Source of the DNA: Hydractinia symbiolongicarpus
Taxonomy: Eukaryota > Cnidaria > Hydrozoa > Anthoathecata > Hydractiniidae
Reading direction: 5' to 3'
NCBI RefSeq assembly: GCF_029227915.1
Contig: NC_079889.1
Span: 2,170,001-2,234,000 of the forward strand
DNA: 64,000 nucleotides
This document shows positions 15,216-28,175 of the stretch, piece after piece (within the stretch, counting starts at the first letter, position 1; each line of letters begins with the position of its first letter). Below the pieces are notes generated by a model, which searched no databases, was not told the DNA's origin, and was given only the letters and a program-made list of their open reading frames with translations. The position numbers were made by a program, and so were the translations under genes.

Positions 15216-15512
15216 TTGGAAAAACGTCTTCTGGAGCAGCACAAAATCAGTAAAACCGAATTTAAATTCAGAGGTAATAAAATACAACATCAATTCAATA
15301 GCGATTTAATTCAAAGTCTAGAAATAATAAAACAACTAGTAAAAGATGGTTTGATAACAAGATCTTCCAAAAAGATTGATAATGTCATAGATGATCTCCA
15401 CAAGCGAAACAAATGTATCCGTTCGCAGATAAATCTCCGGCTGGATGGGCTGCTGTCGACGAATACTTATCCGACAATCTTGCCAGCGATTCAAGGAATG
15501 ACTAAAAGATGA
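15216..15512 (+). pseudogene. DIRS-like gag-type ORF fragment
   Basis: A 98-codon open frame rich in charged residues (KFRGNKIQHQFNSDLIQSL, then a coiled, lysine-rich stretch). In another frame it continues into IADKSPAGWAAVDEYLSDN and a basic tail, showing a frameshift near 15420. This arrangement resembles the first ORF of cnidarian DIRS elements. The copy is non-functional. Confidence 0.5.
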
Positions 15513-16089
15513 AGGCTGCGGAAAACCGAGCTCTGAACAAGAAAAAGGCGACCAAGAGAAAGTCAACCTTTGAGCATTTTACACGTCGGCCCCCATACCA
15601 GTTTTCCTTATTCACACACCCTTCGCAGCATTAAAATTTTATCCCCTTTGGCTCACAATCTGCACCTCAGGGGAGGCCTATCTTTGGGCTATCTCAACAG
15701 CAACCAAGATTCGCGAATCAATACCAGCGAAGTTACAAACAGCTACAACAGCGATCTCTGTGTTTCAGATACGAAAAACAAGGACATTGGCGAAAGGACT
15801 GCCCTGACCTCAAACAACCCTAAAGAAAAGGCAAAAGTTAAGTGTGATACTTTTTCTACTGTATATAATTTTTCTGAATGCAATAGGTCTTATTCGCGCC
15901 AAGCTAATCCTCCACATACCGTGAAGGGCAATCTCAGGCGGCATCTAACTTACTGGGAGAACATAGGCACTAATAAAACTATTTTAGAACTTAAAAATAC
16001 GGATACAAAATTCCCTTTTTCACCACCCCTAAAAAGGCTTCTTTCAAAAACAACTGTTCGGCTCTTGACAATGAAGATTTTGTAAGTAA

Positions 16090-17488
16090 GGAATTACACG
16101 AGTTACTTAAAACCGGAACAATAAAAGATGTCTACTGGGCCACACATGGTTAATCCACTGAGCGATAGTTCGTTCAATAAGAAGAGACTTATTTTTGACC
16201 TGCGACATGTACACAAACACGTGTACAAACAAAAAACCACATTCGATGATTGGAAGATTTTCGGAGAATTTGTTGAGGAAAATGGTTTCATGTTTAAATT
16301 TGACATAAACAAGGCTATCATCACATAGAAATTGCTCCAGAGCATCAAAAATATTTAGGAATCTCTTGGGTAACAAATGGAGAAAAAAGGTCTCTCTTCT
16401 GCCCCCTTTATATTCACAAAAACAATGCGAGTCCTCGTAAAACACTGGCGAGAACATGTTATAAAATTTACTTTTTTTATTGATGACGGCGCTAGCACAA
16501 GAAGTACCTATGAATCGACTCTGAGGGTGTCAAACTTCGTCCGAGGCTCGCTTAAGAAATCCGGGTTTGTCGCAAACAACGAAAAATCTCTGTAGAGTCC
16601 CACTCAAAACATGACATGGCTACTCTTTCGAGTTTACAATTCATTCTTAATTCCCTACCGTACACGTCAGCACAAAAATTAGCAAAATTTTGCGGAAAAA
16701 TCATATCCATGAAATTTGTTATAGGCAATTTGGCCCAATTGAAAATTAGACGAGTTTATTATCTTATTGAATCGCAAATATCATGGGACTTCCGAATGAA
16801 CATGTCACATACTTCAGAAGCTGTGAAAGAACTGTTCTTTTAGATGAAAAATCTGCTAAAACACACTGAGAGACCAATGACACGGGGAAATACTCCCTGG
16901 TTAATCGTTTGTTCTGATGCGAGCGATACAGGGCTGGGTTCACACACGTGGCACAAGAATAGAATGCATATTTCTATTAAGAATTTCCCACCAACGGAAA
17001 GCATAATGCACTCCACGTGGAGAGAGCTATACGCTATACAATATTCGTTACAATCATTAAAATCAGTTTTAAGCAACAAAGCACTACTTTGGAAGACAGA
17101 TAATTACGCGAGCCATTGTATAATAAAAAGAGGCAGCTCAAAGGAAAACTTACAGATTTGTGAGAAACAAGAAATAGATTTAAATGTCGAATGGGTCCCA
17201 AGAAACCAAATTCAATATGCTGATAAATCAAGTCGTTATACGGACACGGACAATTGGGAAACCACAAAAAGCTTTTTCGAATATCTAAACAGGCTCTGGG
17301 GTCTATTCACCGTAGATAGGTTTGCTAATGACGAAAACAAAAAGGCATTTACTATATGTTACAAGAAATCTATGCCTTTGAAACACCTAACCCTAACTTT
17401 TTCGTACATAACTACTACTACTAGTCGAAGTTCTTCGAGTCATTCCTGTCGCAAAAATAAGAAAATAAATAAGGTTATTTTCGGTTGA
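16090..17488 (+). pseudogene. DIRS-like reverse transcriptase/RNase H, broken
   Basis: The polymerase fingers and palm run from 16128 to about 16595 with a shift at about 16320 (the HHIEIAPEHQKYLG block is in another frame) and a stop at 16593. The YxDD-type motif is FIDD near 16475. The RNase H domain is open from 16844 to 17488, with the first aspartate in CSDASDTG, the glutamate in TWRELYAI and the second aspartate in KTDNYASH. The tail DRFANDENKKAF is typical of the end of RNase H in this class. Several disabling breaks are present. Confidence 0.65.
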
Positions 17489-17499
17489 GTGCAGCGAAT

Positions 17500-18242
17500 T
17501 AAAAAATCACCCAATAATATTTTGCTTTATAATTTTATTATTTTGTCATAATAATTTATTCCCCGGATAACTATTTAGATGCAGGAACAAAGGCAGTTAA
17601 TCTTTATTGTCTATTATTTTAGCTATCTAATTTAATGACTTTCAGAACGTATTAAATCTGCAAATTGTCACTTCTATCCGGTAACTCTTGAGACACTTGT
17701 ATGAGAAAGGTGGCAGTGGGAATCTCTGTGTAAGTTCAATATGTGTGTATTTGTTCTTCTGCAGATTTATATTTTTCGCAAAGTCGTGGATACTGGGGCG
17801 CTCGCGGTTACGGTCCTTAACTTTTTGCGCTGCTATGTTGGACTACCACTACCGTACTACCTCAGAGTTCGGAATTTTTATCATCAACAGAAATAATATA
17901 AAATGCAATTTCCAAAAAACTGGACAAAAGGATTTTTTCTAACATTATAGAAGACATATTTTCTTTATTTTTTCTGAAGCACAAGACATAACCTCGTTAT
18001 GTCCCTCGCTTTTCATTGCTGCGCCAACAGTTATGCTACCTACTTGATATATGGCGTCACAAACTAAAAAGTTTTGTAGCTAAATTTTGGGGCTATTTTT
18101 AATAGAACTTCCTTATGTTTCTTGAAAATGCTGACACTTTTGTTGTTAAATTAGTCTAAGGGTAACAGTCAATAAATAAAAAAATTAAACTTGATTTGAG
18201 AAAATAACAAACATTTAAATATTATTTTAGGTTGCTGTTAAA
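17500..18242. promoter_or_regulatory. 5' flank of astacin copy B
   Basis: Homologous to 5560-6536 upstream of copy A over most of its length, with a single copy of the segment duplicated in A. It runs from just after the DIRS remnant to the start codon. It is the likely promoter region by position; no core element can be assigned. Confidence 0.4.
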
Positions 18243-21223
18243 ATGAAGTGGCAGGGTGAGTAACTTAATAATCTCACTTGGCAAGTAATTTAAATTAAGT
18301 ATATCTCTGTTTTTCTTTCACATACTATAAATTGCGTTAAGCTTGGTTTCCACTGGTGGCTAATGCTAATGTAAAACAACTTGAATTAATTTTCAAACAT
18401 AATTTCCACTGTCAAATTATAAACACTTTCTGTTCGCAGATTCTTAAGGTATTTTACAGAAAAAGAGTAGAATCCTAAAATTCTCACCACACTAGATAGT
18501 CAATATAATTCTAATAAATTATACATCAAAAAATACTCTTTGTGTATAGATGCACTGTTTTACTAATCTGTTTTTAATCAGTCCTTCTGGCCGTCATTCT
18601 CATTGGTTTTGGTAATACATTATGTCATTACGTTGACGCTGATGGTGACATCGATAATGATTACAAACGGAATGATGAAATTGATAAAAATTATGAATTC
18701 AAAAGCGAAAAAGATGATGACTCAAGAGCTATCAATGAAAACCTCTTAAAGAAGCCTGTTGGACAACGTAAGTAAAACGACACATAGTTTTTTCTACATC
18801 TTTACGTTAACGTGGATAAGTACTTGCTCTCGGTACGACATCTCTTGTTTTCGTTTATTTGTTTTTTCTTCAATGTCCAGTTAATGCAGAAGTAAATTCT
18901 TACTATACTTTATGTATATTAGATAAGGGAGATCACCTTGATCATGATGACATAATGTTCCGAAAAGGAGAAGAAGAAGCTGAATTTGGAAAGAAATCTT
19001 CCAGTGATGAAGAACTATCTAAAGGATCAGAAGACGCAACGATTTATGCTCATAAGAGGTGGACGTTACCTGTTCCCTATCAAATCGAAAGAAGCTTAGG
19101 TAGGAAGAACTTGTGATCATTTACATTTACGATTGTGTGCAAAATTATTGTAACAGAAATTTTTATGAAACATGTTGCCCCCTTGACATTTTACAGACCC
19201 CCTTCCCCCTATTTCAATGTTGAAATATCGTTACATGGTGCCCTAGGTCTTCAAAATTTAGAATATGCGAAAGACGTTTTTAGACACAATTTTAACCTGA
19301 ACTTGTCCAAATATATTACACACACGATCTTCTCTGCTTAATTATTGCAGTATACTTCCCTTTAATATAGGTTCAACGGCTAGATCTGCAATTTCAAAGG
19401 CCATAGCCGAGTACAGTTTAAAGACGTGTATTACCTTCCGTGAAAAACGATTTGGAGATACTAGCTACTTATCATTGTTTAAGGGAGAAGGGTAAGTTTC
19501 AGTTTCACTGACACAATCTTATTTTTTCTAAATGTTTTCTACGCTATATTAATGCAATTTTATAGTTGTAGCGAAATTCTGAAATTTGATGAAGTATGAT
19601 AGAATGTCTTCATTAACTTAGAACTTAGTATGTGGGTTAATTTGTTTGTTTCTTTTATCAGATGTTGGAGTTATGTTGGTCGATCAGGTGGAGAACAACG
19701 AGTATCCTTAGGATCAGGATGTGAGCACAAAATGGTTGCCATTCACGAGGTAAGTATTGTTATTATTGTCAGTTATTGAGTTTAAAAAAAACGAAATTAT
19801 AAACAATATTTATCTCCTTCAGATCATGCACGCTTTAGGCTTCTGGCATGAACAATCTAGAACAGATCGGGACAATTACGTTCGCATTCTTTCACACAAC
19901 GTCAAATACGGTAAAAATACATTTTTTAGGCCAAACTTAAGTTAAGACACGCATGTTTTTTGTTAGTTATGCATGCATTAATCATAGAAACAATTTAAGA
20001 TCTAAAATTTGTTAATTCTGTATAGAGTATAAACATAATTTTAACAAGAAATTGAAAAAAGATGTCACGACATTTGGACTACCTTATGATTACCGATCAG
20101 TTATGCATTATAGAAAGTAAGTCGTTTATAAACGGAGTAAAGAGTCCATTCTTCTTGCCATATATAACTGCATATTTAACTCCTCTAACTGAGCTGCATT
20201 TGGTAAAAATGTGTTTGGAAAAGAAAGATATCAATTGTAGCAAGAAACATGTCCAAACAACATGGGGGTATATACTTCACATTTTTTAAACAAGAAAACA
20301 CGTCTCTTTGTCTGAATCTTTGTTGTTTACTTTAAAAATAATTGCAGTTTCAAATTAAGTATCTGAGGGGGCAAGGAAGGGGTACAGGCAATTTTAAGAA
20401 GGGAAAACGTTTGTCACATCTAACAACGTATTTGATTTCTTGTTAAAACAGAACTGAATTTGGAAAATACGTACATGGAAAGAAGCAGCAAACCATTGTA
20501 GCAAGAAATAATCCAAATCAAAAACTCGGTCAATGCTCGTCATGTGGAATGTCAGAGACGGACGCTGATCAATTAAATGCTATGTACTGTTCATTACCTA
20601 TCAATCGCAGAATATTAAGAAGACAAATGGCTCGTTTATTGGCAAATCATGCAGGACAATCAAACAAACACTTCAGTTATACTGTTCTAAATCTTTTAAA
20701 AAAGATTTACCCCAAGTACAATTTCTTGGTGAACGCCTATAACGCTGTAGCTGGCTATGCCGAACACGCTTATATTGGTTATTGTGTTCACATCTTTCGT
20801 TCGCATAGGAAAAACTTGGTGGTATGTTATTCAAAGAAGACATTTAGATTCTCATCGCGGGCCAGACAAATTCAAATTGCTTCAGCTGCTTTGGCAAGCA
20901 TAACTAAAAAGGTATGTTTCATTTTACCCTGTTGCTGAAATTTAGTTTGAAATAATCTGTTATACAATAAAACCTCATTTGTACACACTTACCTTCAGAA
21001 TTGTAACGCGAAATGGGCACGCGATACAGCATGGAGGAAAGCAATATCGTTTGGATACCCTATTGCAGCCATTGAAGTCGTGAGATTTGGGTATGCCTTG
21101 AGATCAACCTGGAACGGTCCAGGTTACTTCAAAAATTTCAAATGTCACAAATGTACAGGATGGTGGTGGGGCAAGCGATGTACGAACAATCACTATTCAA
21201 GTTTTGTCATATTGTTTGGATAG
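18243..21223 (+). CDS. Astacin-family secreted metalloprotease, copy B (intact)
   Basis: Nine exons: 18243-18255, 18582-18767, 18881-19099, 19371-19491, 19662-19749, 19823-19910, 20026-20116, 20452-20911 and 20999-21223. All borders are GT/AG, phases agree, and the sum is 1491 nt (496 residues plus stop). The first coding exon is only 13 nt. Residues 1-20 form a signal peptide (MKWQ then a [11 protein letters not shown] core). An acidic propeptide follows up to the mature-like start KRWTLPVPY. The zinc site [12 protein letters not shown] is split by intron 5, and the Met-turn is SVMHY. The catalytic domain ends near [13 protein letters not shown]. About 190 further residues have six or more cysteines and a GWWWGKRC motif that I cannot assign to a known domain. 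Met-turn tyrosine is followed by arginine instead of glycine. Some cnidarian astacins act in venom or development; nothing here decides which. Confidence 0.85.
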
Positions 21224-23530
21224 GCATGTTTCGGAGTATTTGCACATTTTTTGGTTAAGCATTAAACACATTTACACACATTTTTCTAGGTTCTCTTTTA
21301 ATTGTATTATTGTAGAAACCATACAACACGCACGTTTATGAAAAAAGCTATCATTTCTGTGTTTGGAATTATTACGTTCTCCCTATAAATAATGTGAACG
21401 TCTCCTGTACAAGTAAATTTGACTTGTGGGAATATCCGTTTGATTTTTTCCCTATAATTGTAACTGGTTTATTATATACACGCACAGTTAAGAATGCATT
21501 CTGCATAGAAATAATTGATTTTAAGCATATGGTGAAACACAAACCCCACACATGTTCAATAATCTTTAAAAAAATCCTTTTTTCTCGAGAATTCTGTATA
21601 TATTCTTGATAAACGATTACAGATGTGGCTGAAATTTTTTTTATAGTCGTAAATTCAACGGTCCCAGATTAGTTAAATTCGTATGCTAAGGTAACTATTT
21701 CTCTTAACTTCTATATAATCGAGAATGTTGTTAACTAATTAAATTAGCTGCGCGAGTTAGACACGAAAAACAAGTTGTTATTTTATTTTTTCGTTTTTAC
21801 TTAGTTATGAATGCTGATCTGGACATGATATTATAGGTAGGCAGCTAACTAGCTATCATTGCAAATGCATAAATTGTTAGTTAGCTCCAACATTTTGCTG
21901 CAATGAGCATAATTTATTGGTAAAAAGGATGGTATTTCTAAGTTCCCAAACACAAGTAGTTGATTCTACTTATTAACACGCACTGACAACTTTTTAAATT
22001 GTTCCCCATTATATAACACCTCTATGGTGTTTCACCATAATTTGGACAGTTATTGATTGTTCCGCAATTTAGATATAAGCATTTTCGACGTTGTTAACTC
22101 AACCTTCGCCAGAGTGTAACTACAAGCCACAGAACATGGATTTAGTAATACCGTCAGACAATTTCGAGATATAATAAAAAACTGCCTCTGAAAAAATTAT
22201 AAGCTTTAAAATTAGCGAATAAAAAACTACCTTAATGCGGATTTTGTGGAAAGTATAGATAGCACATTTTTGACGTTGGTTACTCGGCCTTTCCCTCTGC
22301 CAAAATAGAAACTTTGCAGACTACCGCTGCCCAGAGCTGACAAACGGACAATTGTAAAATTGGTAAATGCGACGATACACAATGTGATCAAACAAGCTGT
22401 TGAAATCAAAAAGTAAATCGAAATAACTGAGAACATAAGTTGCTACTTTCATACTCTCTCAACATGAGAAAGTAAAGACGGTTGTAAATTCGTTGCTTTT
22501 GAAACAGTTGGACTCCAAAACTGAACATTCTTTAACATTTCGGTCAACTCACAGCTGGTTTCCTTTCGTCAGTGCTTTACTAGGAGTCTACATGTTTTTG
22601 TTGAAATGAACGAGGCAGAGCAGAGACGCACTGTTAGTAAAAATTAAAAATCTGTTTTTACAAATTTATTAATCCGAAAACTCCTTAATATTTTTGATGC
22701 TGCAGGCAACATCTACGTGATGAAAGCTTTCCGGTTAATGTTATAGTTAATGTTTGTTATGAAATGCTCAGTGAATTTACATGTCGCAGAGCAGGATTTG
22801 GATCTGCATTTTATACTTCAGTAATGTAAGTGACGCCTGAGATTGGCCTTCACGATGTATGGAGGGATTTAAAGTTTAACTTTGGTATTGTTAAGGCTAT
22901 TGCGTTTAACAATCTAATGGTTGTTTATTAAAAAATTTGCTTTTTACTTGAGATATAAGACAAATCTTACCTATTTTAAGTTAATCCTGGTCTGACGTAC
23001 TAAGGTATAAAGAAACCGTTAAGATATATTGCGCATTGCGCTGCTACTGCAAAATTCTGTATGAAAAAGCTTGTTGCGTCCTTTCTCTTTGGAAATACGT
23101 ATTATTGCATTTTATAAACATTTTCTTAACATGGTTGTTTGAGCTGTTCCAAAAATTACCAACGAAAGGCAATAAAACCTGTAGGGATAAAACTTTTAAA
23201 CTAGGGTTGAGTATCTCCCTTAAAATATGTAGTAATTCAAAAATGAGCGAAAAAAGGAGAAAAAAGTTCTGCCAACATTGAACTAACCTGTATTCACGTG
23301 CAATTCACGTACGATTAAGTTACTCAAAAAGGAGCATTGAGATCTGAGTTGTATTAGAATCCCACCTAAAATATTTGTCGTTCTTCGGACGTCAATTTGC
23401 GTTTAAATTCTTTTAGGTGAGAAAACAATATTTCCTAAACTACTTCTCGGGGCTGTTTTCTTAATATTTCCGTCTAAAGCAGCCGTAAAAGGGCGATATT
23501 CGACAGCTAAAGGTAAAAGGTACGTATCAC
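21224..23530. other. Spacer after astacin B, no gene seen
   Basis: Duplicated-unit spacer, repeated after copy C at 28176-30215 and more distantly after copy A. It contains decayed counterparts of the 12071-12394 ORF (22227-22436) and of the possible THAP-like remnant (23036-23281). No intact gene is seen. Confidence 0.4.
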
Positions 23531-23536
23531 ACTACT

Positions 23537-24483
23537 TTAAGAGCAGAAACCTTCGAGGGCAGAGACGTTTTTCGCCCTTTTTTGCGAATTTTTTGGAAAT
23601 TTTAAAACATCAAAGTGCAAATGTGGTAAAGATAATTTACAATTTAGAGTGAAATCACGATCCAAAAGGATACTTGATTACCCTTGAAATCTTCCTATGT
23701 CAATGTCCCACAATTCCTTCTTTTTGAGTTACTGTTTTGATGTCAAATGCATTTCCAGGTTCCTGAAGGCAATCGAGTTTTCCATTTTCCTTTGTTTGCC
23801 AATATCTACGGTAGTAGTCCATAGTTTAATGTTTAGATTTGTGTTTACTGCTGAAATGACTACAACTGTGCTTGATGCTTTCAAAGAAGCAGGCATATCC
23901 ATAGTCAATGTCCCTGCCAACGTGACGAAGTATTGCCAGCTTTTTAACCTTACAGGTAATGGTTGCTCTAAACGTGACAAAGTATTACCAGTATTACCAC
24001 AATACTGGTATAAAGTATTACCAAAGTATTACCAACGTGACAAAGTATTACCAGCAAAGTATTACGTTTGGAGCAACCATTAACCTTACAGTTAATGGTT
24101 GCTCCAAACGCAAATTTGTCGAGTGGTATTCATGTTAGGTTGCAGCTTGCAGGACTCAAATCATTCATTTAGAGTTCATTCATTCTACAATTACATGACT
24201 ACTACAGAAAGAAAAAGATATCATCGATGTTGGTTGGAAAGGTTCCGGAATCTTTGATGCTATTAAGCTTGGCTCAGACAAGATCCTATCCATCGATAAT
24301 ACGAAATTTGAACGCCACTAAGCCATTGACTGCAGTTCGGGTTAAGGTGGACAATTTCTACAAATTTACGCGTCAAATCTTGAGGTCGTCTTACTTTAGA
24401 GCTTTTGATTCTCACACAGCTTGAAGGAAGAGACGTTGTTGTAGTCCTAGATGACACACCACCTCGTGAAACTACTATCGAGA
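23537..24483. mobile_element. HIRAN-like/DDE transposon relic (block 1)
   Basis: The left end CTTTAAGAGCAGAAACC at 23535 resembles the left end at 1010. On the minus strand, about 23840-23690 encodes a HIRAN-like stretch with DYYRRYWQTKENGKLDC, PGNAFD and EGIVGH. On the plus strand, 23858-24440 holds the DDE C-terminal half, with QLFNLTGNG and then IFDAIKLGSDKI. A local triplication of a CAAAGTATTACCA word (about 23977-24065) breaks the DDE frame. The right end is not clear. Confidence 0.6.
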
Positions 24484-26182
24484 ACTCCACTAAATACTCT
24501 CGTCATAAATAAATATTTTTTACAGTTTTATTTATATACATATAATAGTCTTTATAATGCAACTGGGAAATGTTACCCGAGGAAAAAACGTTTACCGAGC
24601 CATTTGATGTATAAATATATGTATAAATGTATAAAAATTATGAAAAATTATTTAAATAGACCGAGTGACTGAAATCATACTCCTTTAGTTTCGTTTTAAG
24701 TTTTTTAAGGCTGTTACAACTTTTCAATTCGGAAGGTTAAATATTCCAAATTTCTTTTTGGTCGATATGTTTACCGAGCCATTTGATAGCTATTTTGCTA
24801 GGGTTCGCAAAAACCAGGATTATACTCCAAAGACTTACTAGTGACGAAGTTGTGAAAACAGTTTTTCTTAAAAGGATAACCTTCGATTTGAATTTCATTG
24901 TTTCAATTTTTTAAAACAAAACATTCAAATAACCGTATACAAAATTTGTTTTAAGTTTTTTGAATCAAATTTTATATTTCCGTTTACCATGCAAATTTGA
25001 TACTGTTTTGCTTGTTACTTTACAACTAGACCAGTCAACTCTGTTAATAAATCTCTTACGGCCTGTAAACTTAAAGTGGCGTTTTGCTCCATGGTTCGTT
25101 TTTCTACATTTTTAACTTTAAGGAGGCTTGTGTAGCAGCTGCAACGCTACTAGTTTTGGTAAAACTAACCATCATTGAAAATTAAAGGTCTCTATACAAC
25201 TGGGCATTTTTCCTGTAACCGGTATGGCTGTTAAACAGTTTTTCTTTAAATAATTAGGAGCTTGATGATCTATGAGGAAAACCTGAACTTAACAAGAACA
25301 ACTCGTTATCTTTTTATATCTTTCCGATTTTTCGACTGTAATCGTTCGTCCGAGAAATTGTTATATACTGATATTTGTTACCATATTTGGTTATAAATTC
25401 TCATTTTTAATAAAATATTGTGGTTACTGCTAATGTCGAAAGATCTAATAAAAAAAATATTATTAATTTAACTTTTTGTATATTTTCGATAACACTAAAC
25501 ATCTCATAATTGTTTTTATAGACGATATAAGTAGTTAATTAGCTATGTTGAAGAAGCTTCTAGCAAGATAAGTGACACTAAATCTAAGTACTTTAACATT
25601 GTTGTATGATTATGAAATGTCTTTATGAGTAATATATCGTTGGAGTTAGATATATAATCATTTCTAGAGCTGCTTGAAATTTGTTTTTTGTGCTTCGTTA
25701 CATTTTGCTCCCATCTTTCTTGAGAACGGACAATACCGCTCCATATCGGCCCGTCGCCTAACCGCCAAGCCAATTAGAATGCTTTTAAGCCCGTATTACC
25801 CTCTTGCAACATTCAAAAGTTTAGGAACAAGTGAGGAGAACTTCGTCATTGCGCTTAGCGGATGCTTCTTTTTAGTAGATCTTACGATGGATATGCGTAT
25901 AAGATTAAGACTTGTAAATATGTCAAAGATATTCTCCTAAGTTATAACGCGAAATTTTTTTAACCACGTGACAAGTTAATATTTCTCGCAGATTTTTTTG
26001 ACTTTTCTAGCGAAAAAGTTCTTAACTTGTACTTGCTGAATAGTACTCTCAAAGGTGGATTGAAGGTTCTGTTGCTAAAATAGTCAAAAGGTGACAAAGT
26101 TGAAGTTATAAATAAATTAAAAAAAATAAATTTATGTGAGAAAATAACAAACATTTAAATCTGATTTCAGATTGCGGTTAAA
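24484..26182. other. Spacer upstream of astacin C, no gene seen
   Basis: Present again at 31076-32841. The overlapping frames 25543-25773 (minus) and 25674-25940 (plus) are kept in both blocks only because the blocks are near-identical; no domain is recognised. The last several hundred bases are the likely promoter region for exon 1 of the C/D type. Confidence 0.35.
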
Positions 26183-28175
26183 ATGAAGTGGCAGGGTAAG
26201 TATCTTAATCAATCTCAAAGTCACAAGTAATTTGTTCGAAGTTTATCTCTTTTCTTATCTATCTTTTTCTTTTTATATACTATAAATTGCGTTAAGCTTG
26301 GTTTCTACTGGTGCCTAATGTAAAAAAACGTGAATTAATTTTTAAACATATTTCTTACTTCATGAATTAAGTTGAATGTAAGTTTAAATTAACACAGAAT
26401 AAACATGTTTCCACTGCGAACTGATAGACACTTCCTAAGTTTATGTCGCAGCTGCTTTTAAAAATACTTTACAGAAAGAGGTTAGAATTTTAAAATTATC
26501 ACACAATATTTAAAAAAGCGTGAAATTTTCAAAATCCTAATGCAAAAGTATAACCTGCTATGACAGTTTATTTAATTATACTGTATTGAGTCTCACTCTC
26601 AAATCGAAAGGTGCTGTAACTTCGTAATCTTCCAAATGTAACACAAATCGAATAAACATCGGCGGATAAAAAGCTTGGCGTCCAAGTTACAAATTTTAAA
26701 CTTGCACAACACGCTCTTTGTACGCTGATAAGAAATAACCAATCAAAATAGTTCATTTTTTTGCTTCTCAGATCATGCACGCTTTAGGCTTCTGGCATGA
26801 ACAATCTAGAACTGATCGGGACAATTACGTTCGCATTCTTTCACACAACGTCAAATACGGTAAAAATACATTTTTTAGGCCAAACATGTTAAGACACGCT
26901 TGTTTTTTGTTAGTTATGCATGCATTAATCATAGAAACAATTTAAGATCTAAAATTTGTTAATTCTGTATAGGGTATAAACATAATTTTAACAAGAAATT
27001 GAAAAAAGATGTCACGACATTTGGACTACCTTATGATTACCGATCAGTTATGCATTATAGAAAGTAAGTCGTTTATAAACGGAGTAAAGAGTAGATTCTT
27101 CTTGCCATATATAACTGCATATTTAACTCCTCTCACTGAGCTGCATTTGCAAAAATGTGTTTGGAAAAGAAAGATATCAATTGTAGCAAGAAACAATATG
27201 AATCTTTGTGTCCAAACGACATGGGGGTATATTTGACATTTTTTGAACAAGAAAACACGTCTCTTTGTCTGAATCTTTGTTGTTTACTTTAAAAATAATT
27301 GCAGTTTCAAATTAAGTATCTGAGGGGGGAGGGGTACAGGCAATTTTAAGAAGGGAAAACGTTTGTCACATCTAACAACGTATTTGATTTCTTGTTAAAA
27401 CAGAACTGAATTTGGAAAATACATACATGGAAAGAAGCAGCAAACCATTGTAGCAAGAAATAATCCAAATCAAAAACTCGGTCAATGCTCGTCATGTGGA
27501 ATGTCAGAGACAGACGCTGATCAATTAAATGCTATGTACTGTTCATTACCTATCAATCGCAGAATATTAAGAAGACAAATGGCTCGTTTATTGGCAAATC
27601 ATGCAGGACAATCAAACAAACACTTCAGTTATACTGTTCTAAATCTTTTAAAAAAGATTTACCCCAAGTACAATTTCTTGGTGAACGCCTATAACGCTGT
27701 AGCTGGCTATGCCGAACACGCTTATATTGGTTATTGTGTTCACATCTTTCGTTCGCATAGGAAAAACTTGGTGGTATGTTATTCAAAGAAGACATTTAGA
27801 TTCTCATCGCGGGCCAGACAAATTCAAATTGCTTCAGCTGCTTTGGCAAGCATAACTAAAAAGGTATGTTTCATTTTACCCTGTTGCTGAAATTTAGTTT
27901 GAAATAATCTGTTATACAATAAAACCTCATTTGTACACACTTATCTTCAGAATTGTAACGCGAAATGGGCACGCGATACAGCATGGAGGAAAGCAATATC
28001 GTTTGGATACCCTGTTGCAGCCATTGAAGTCGTGAGATTTGGGTATGCCTTGAGATCAACCTGGAACGGTCCAGGTTACTTCAAAAATTTCAAATGTCAC
28101 AAATGTACAGGATGGTGGTGGGGCAAGCGATGTACGAACAATCACTATTCAAGTTTTGTCATATTGTTTGAATAG
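26183..28175 (+). pseudogene. Astacin copy C, chimeric, lacks exons 2-5
   Basis: Exon 1 (26183-26195) and part of intron 1 are followed directly by exon 6 (26772-26859), then exons 7 (26973-27063), 8 (27404-27863) and 9 (27951-28175). Exon 6 onward is nearly identical to copy B, including the arginine after the Met-turn tyrosine. Exon 1 plus intron 1 is nearly identical to copy D. Exons for the rest of the signal peptide, the propeptide, the N-terminal catalytic half and the HE of the zinc site are absent. Joining exon 1 to exon 6 would shift the frame. It therefore cannot encode an active protease. The structure marks the junction of the tandem duplication. Confidence 0.85.

Larger units (their letters stand above)
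14950..17490 (+). mobile_element. DIRS-like tyrosine-recombinase-class retroelement, degenerate
   Basis: Plus-strand pieces of one element in shifting frames. The gag-like part (15216-15560) includes a basic C-terminus. A zinc-knuckle-like motif at about 15750-15800 reads CFRYEKQGHWRKDC, with tyrosine where the second cysteine should be. Reverse transcriptase follows from about 15900 to 16600: NPLSDSSFNKKRLIFDLRH, GFMFKFDI and a FIDDG active-site motif at about 16475. RNase H covers 16844-17330 (CSDASDTGLG, TWRELYAI, TDNYASHC). The order and motifs match DIRS-type elements as I know them. No tyrosine recombinase or inverted terminal repeats are seen, so the copy is truncated. It sits between the HIRAN/DDE relic and astacin copy B. 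Confidence 0.65.

Noticed and set aside
16103-16457. Minus-strand ORFs of 81 and 116 codons
   Set aside because: They are antisense to the reverse transcriptase of the DIRS-like element and carry no motif.
25543-25940. Overlapping antisense ORFs, repeated at 32208-32599
   Set aside because: Conservation is explained by the recent segmental duplication. No recognised motif, and the two strands cannot both be under selection here without evidence.
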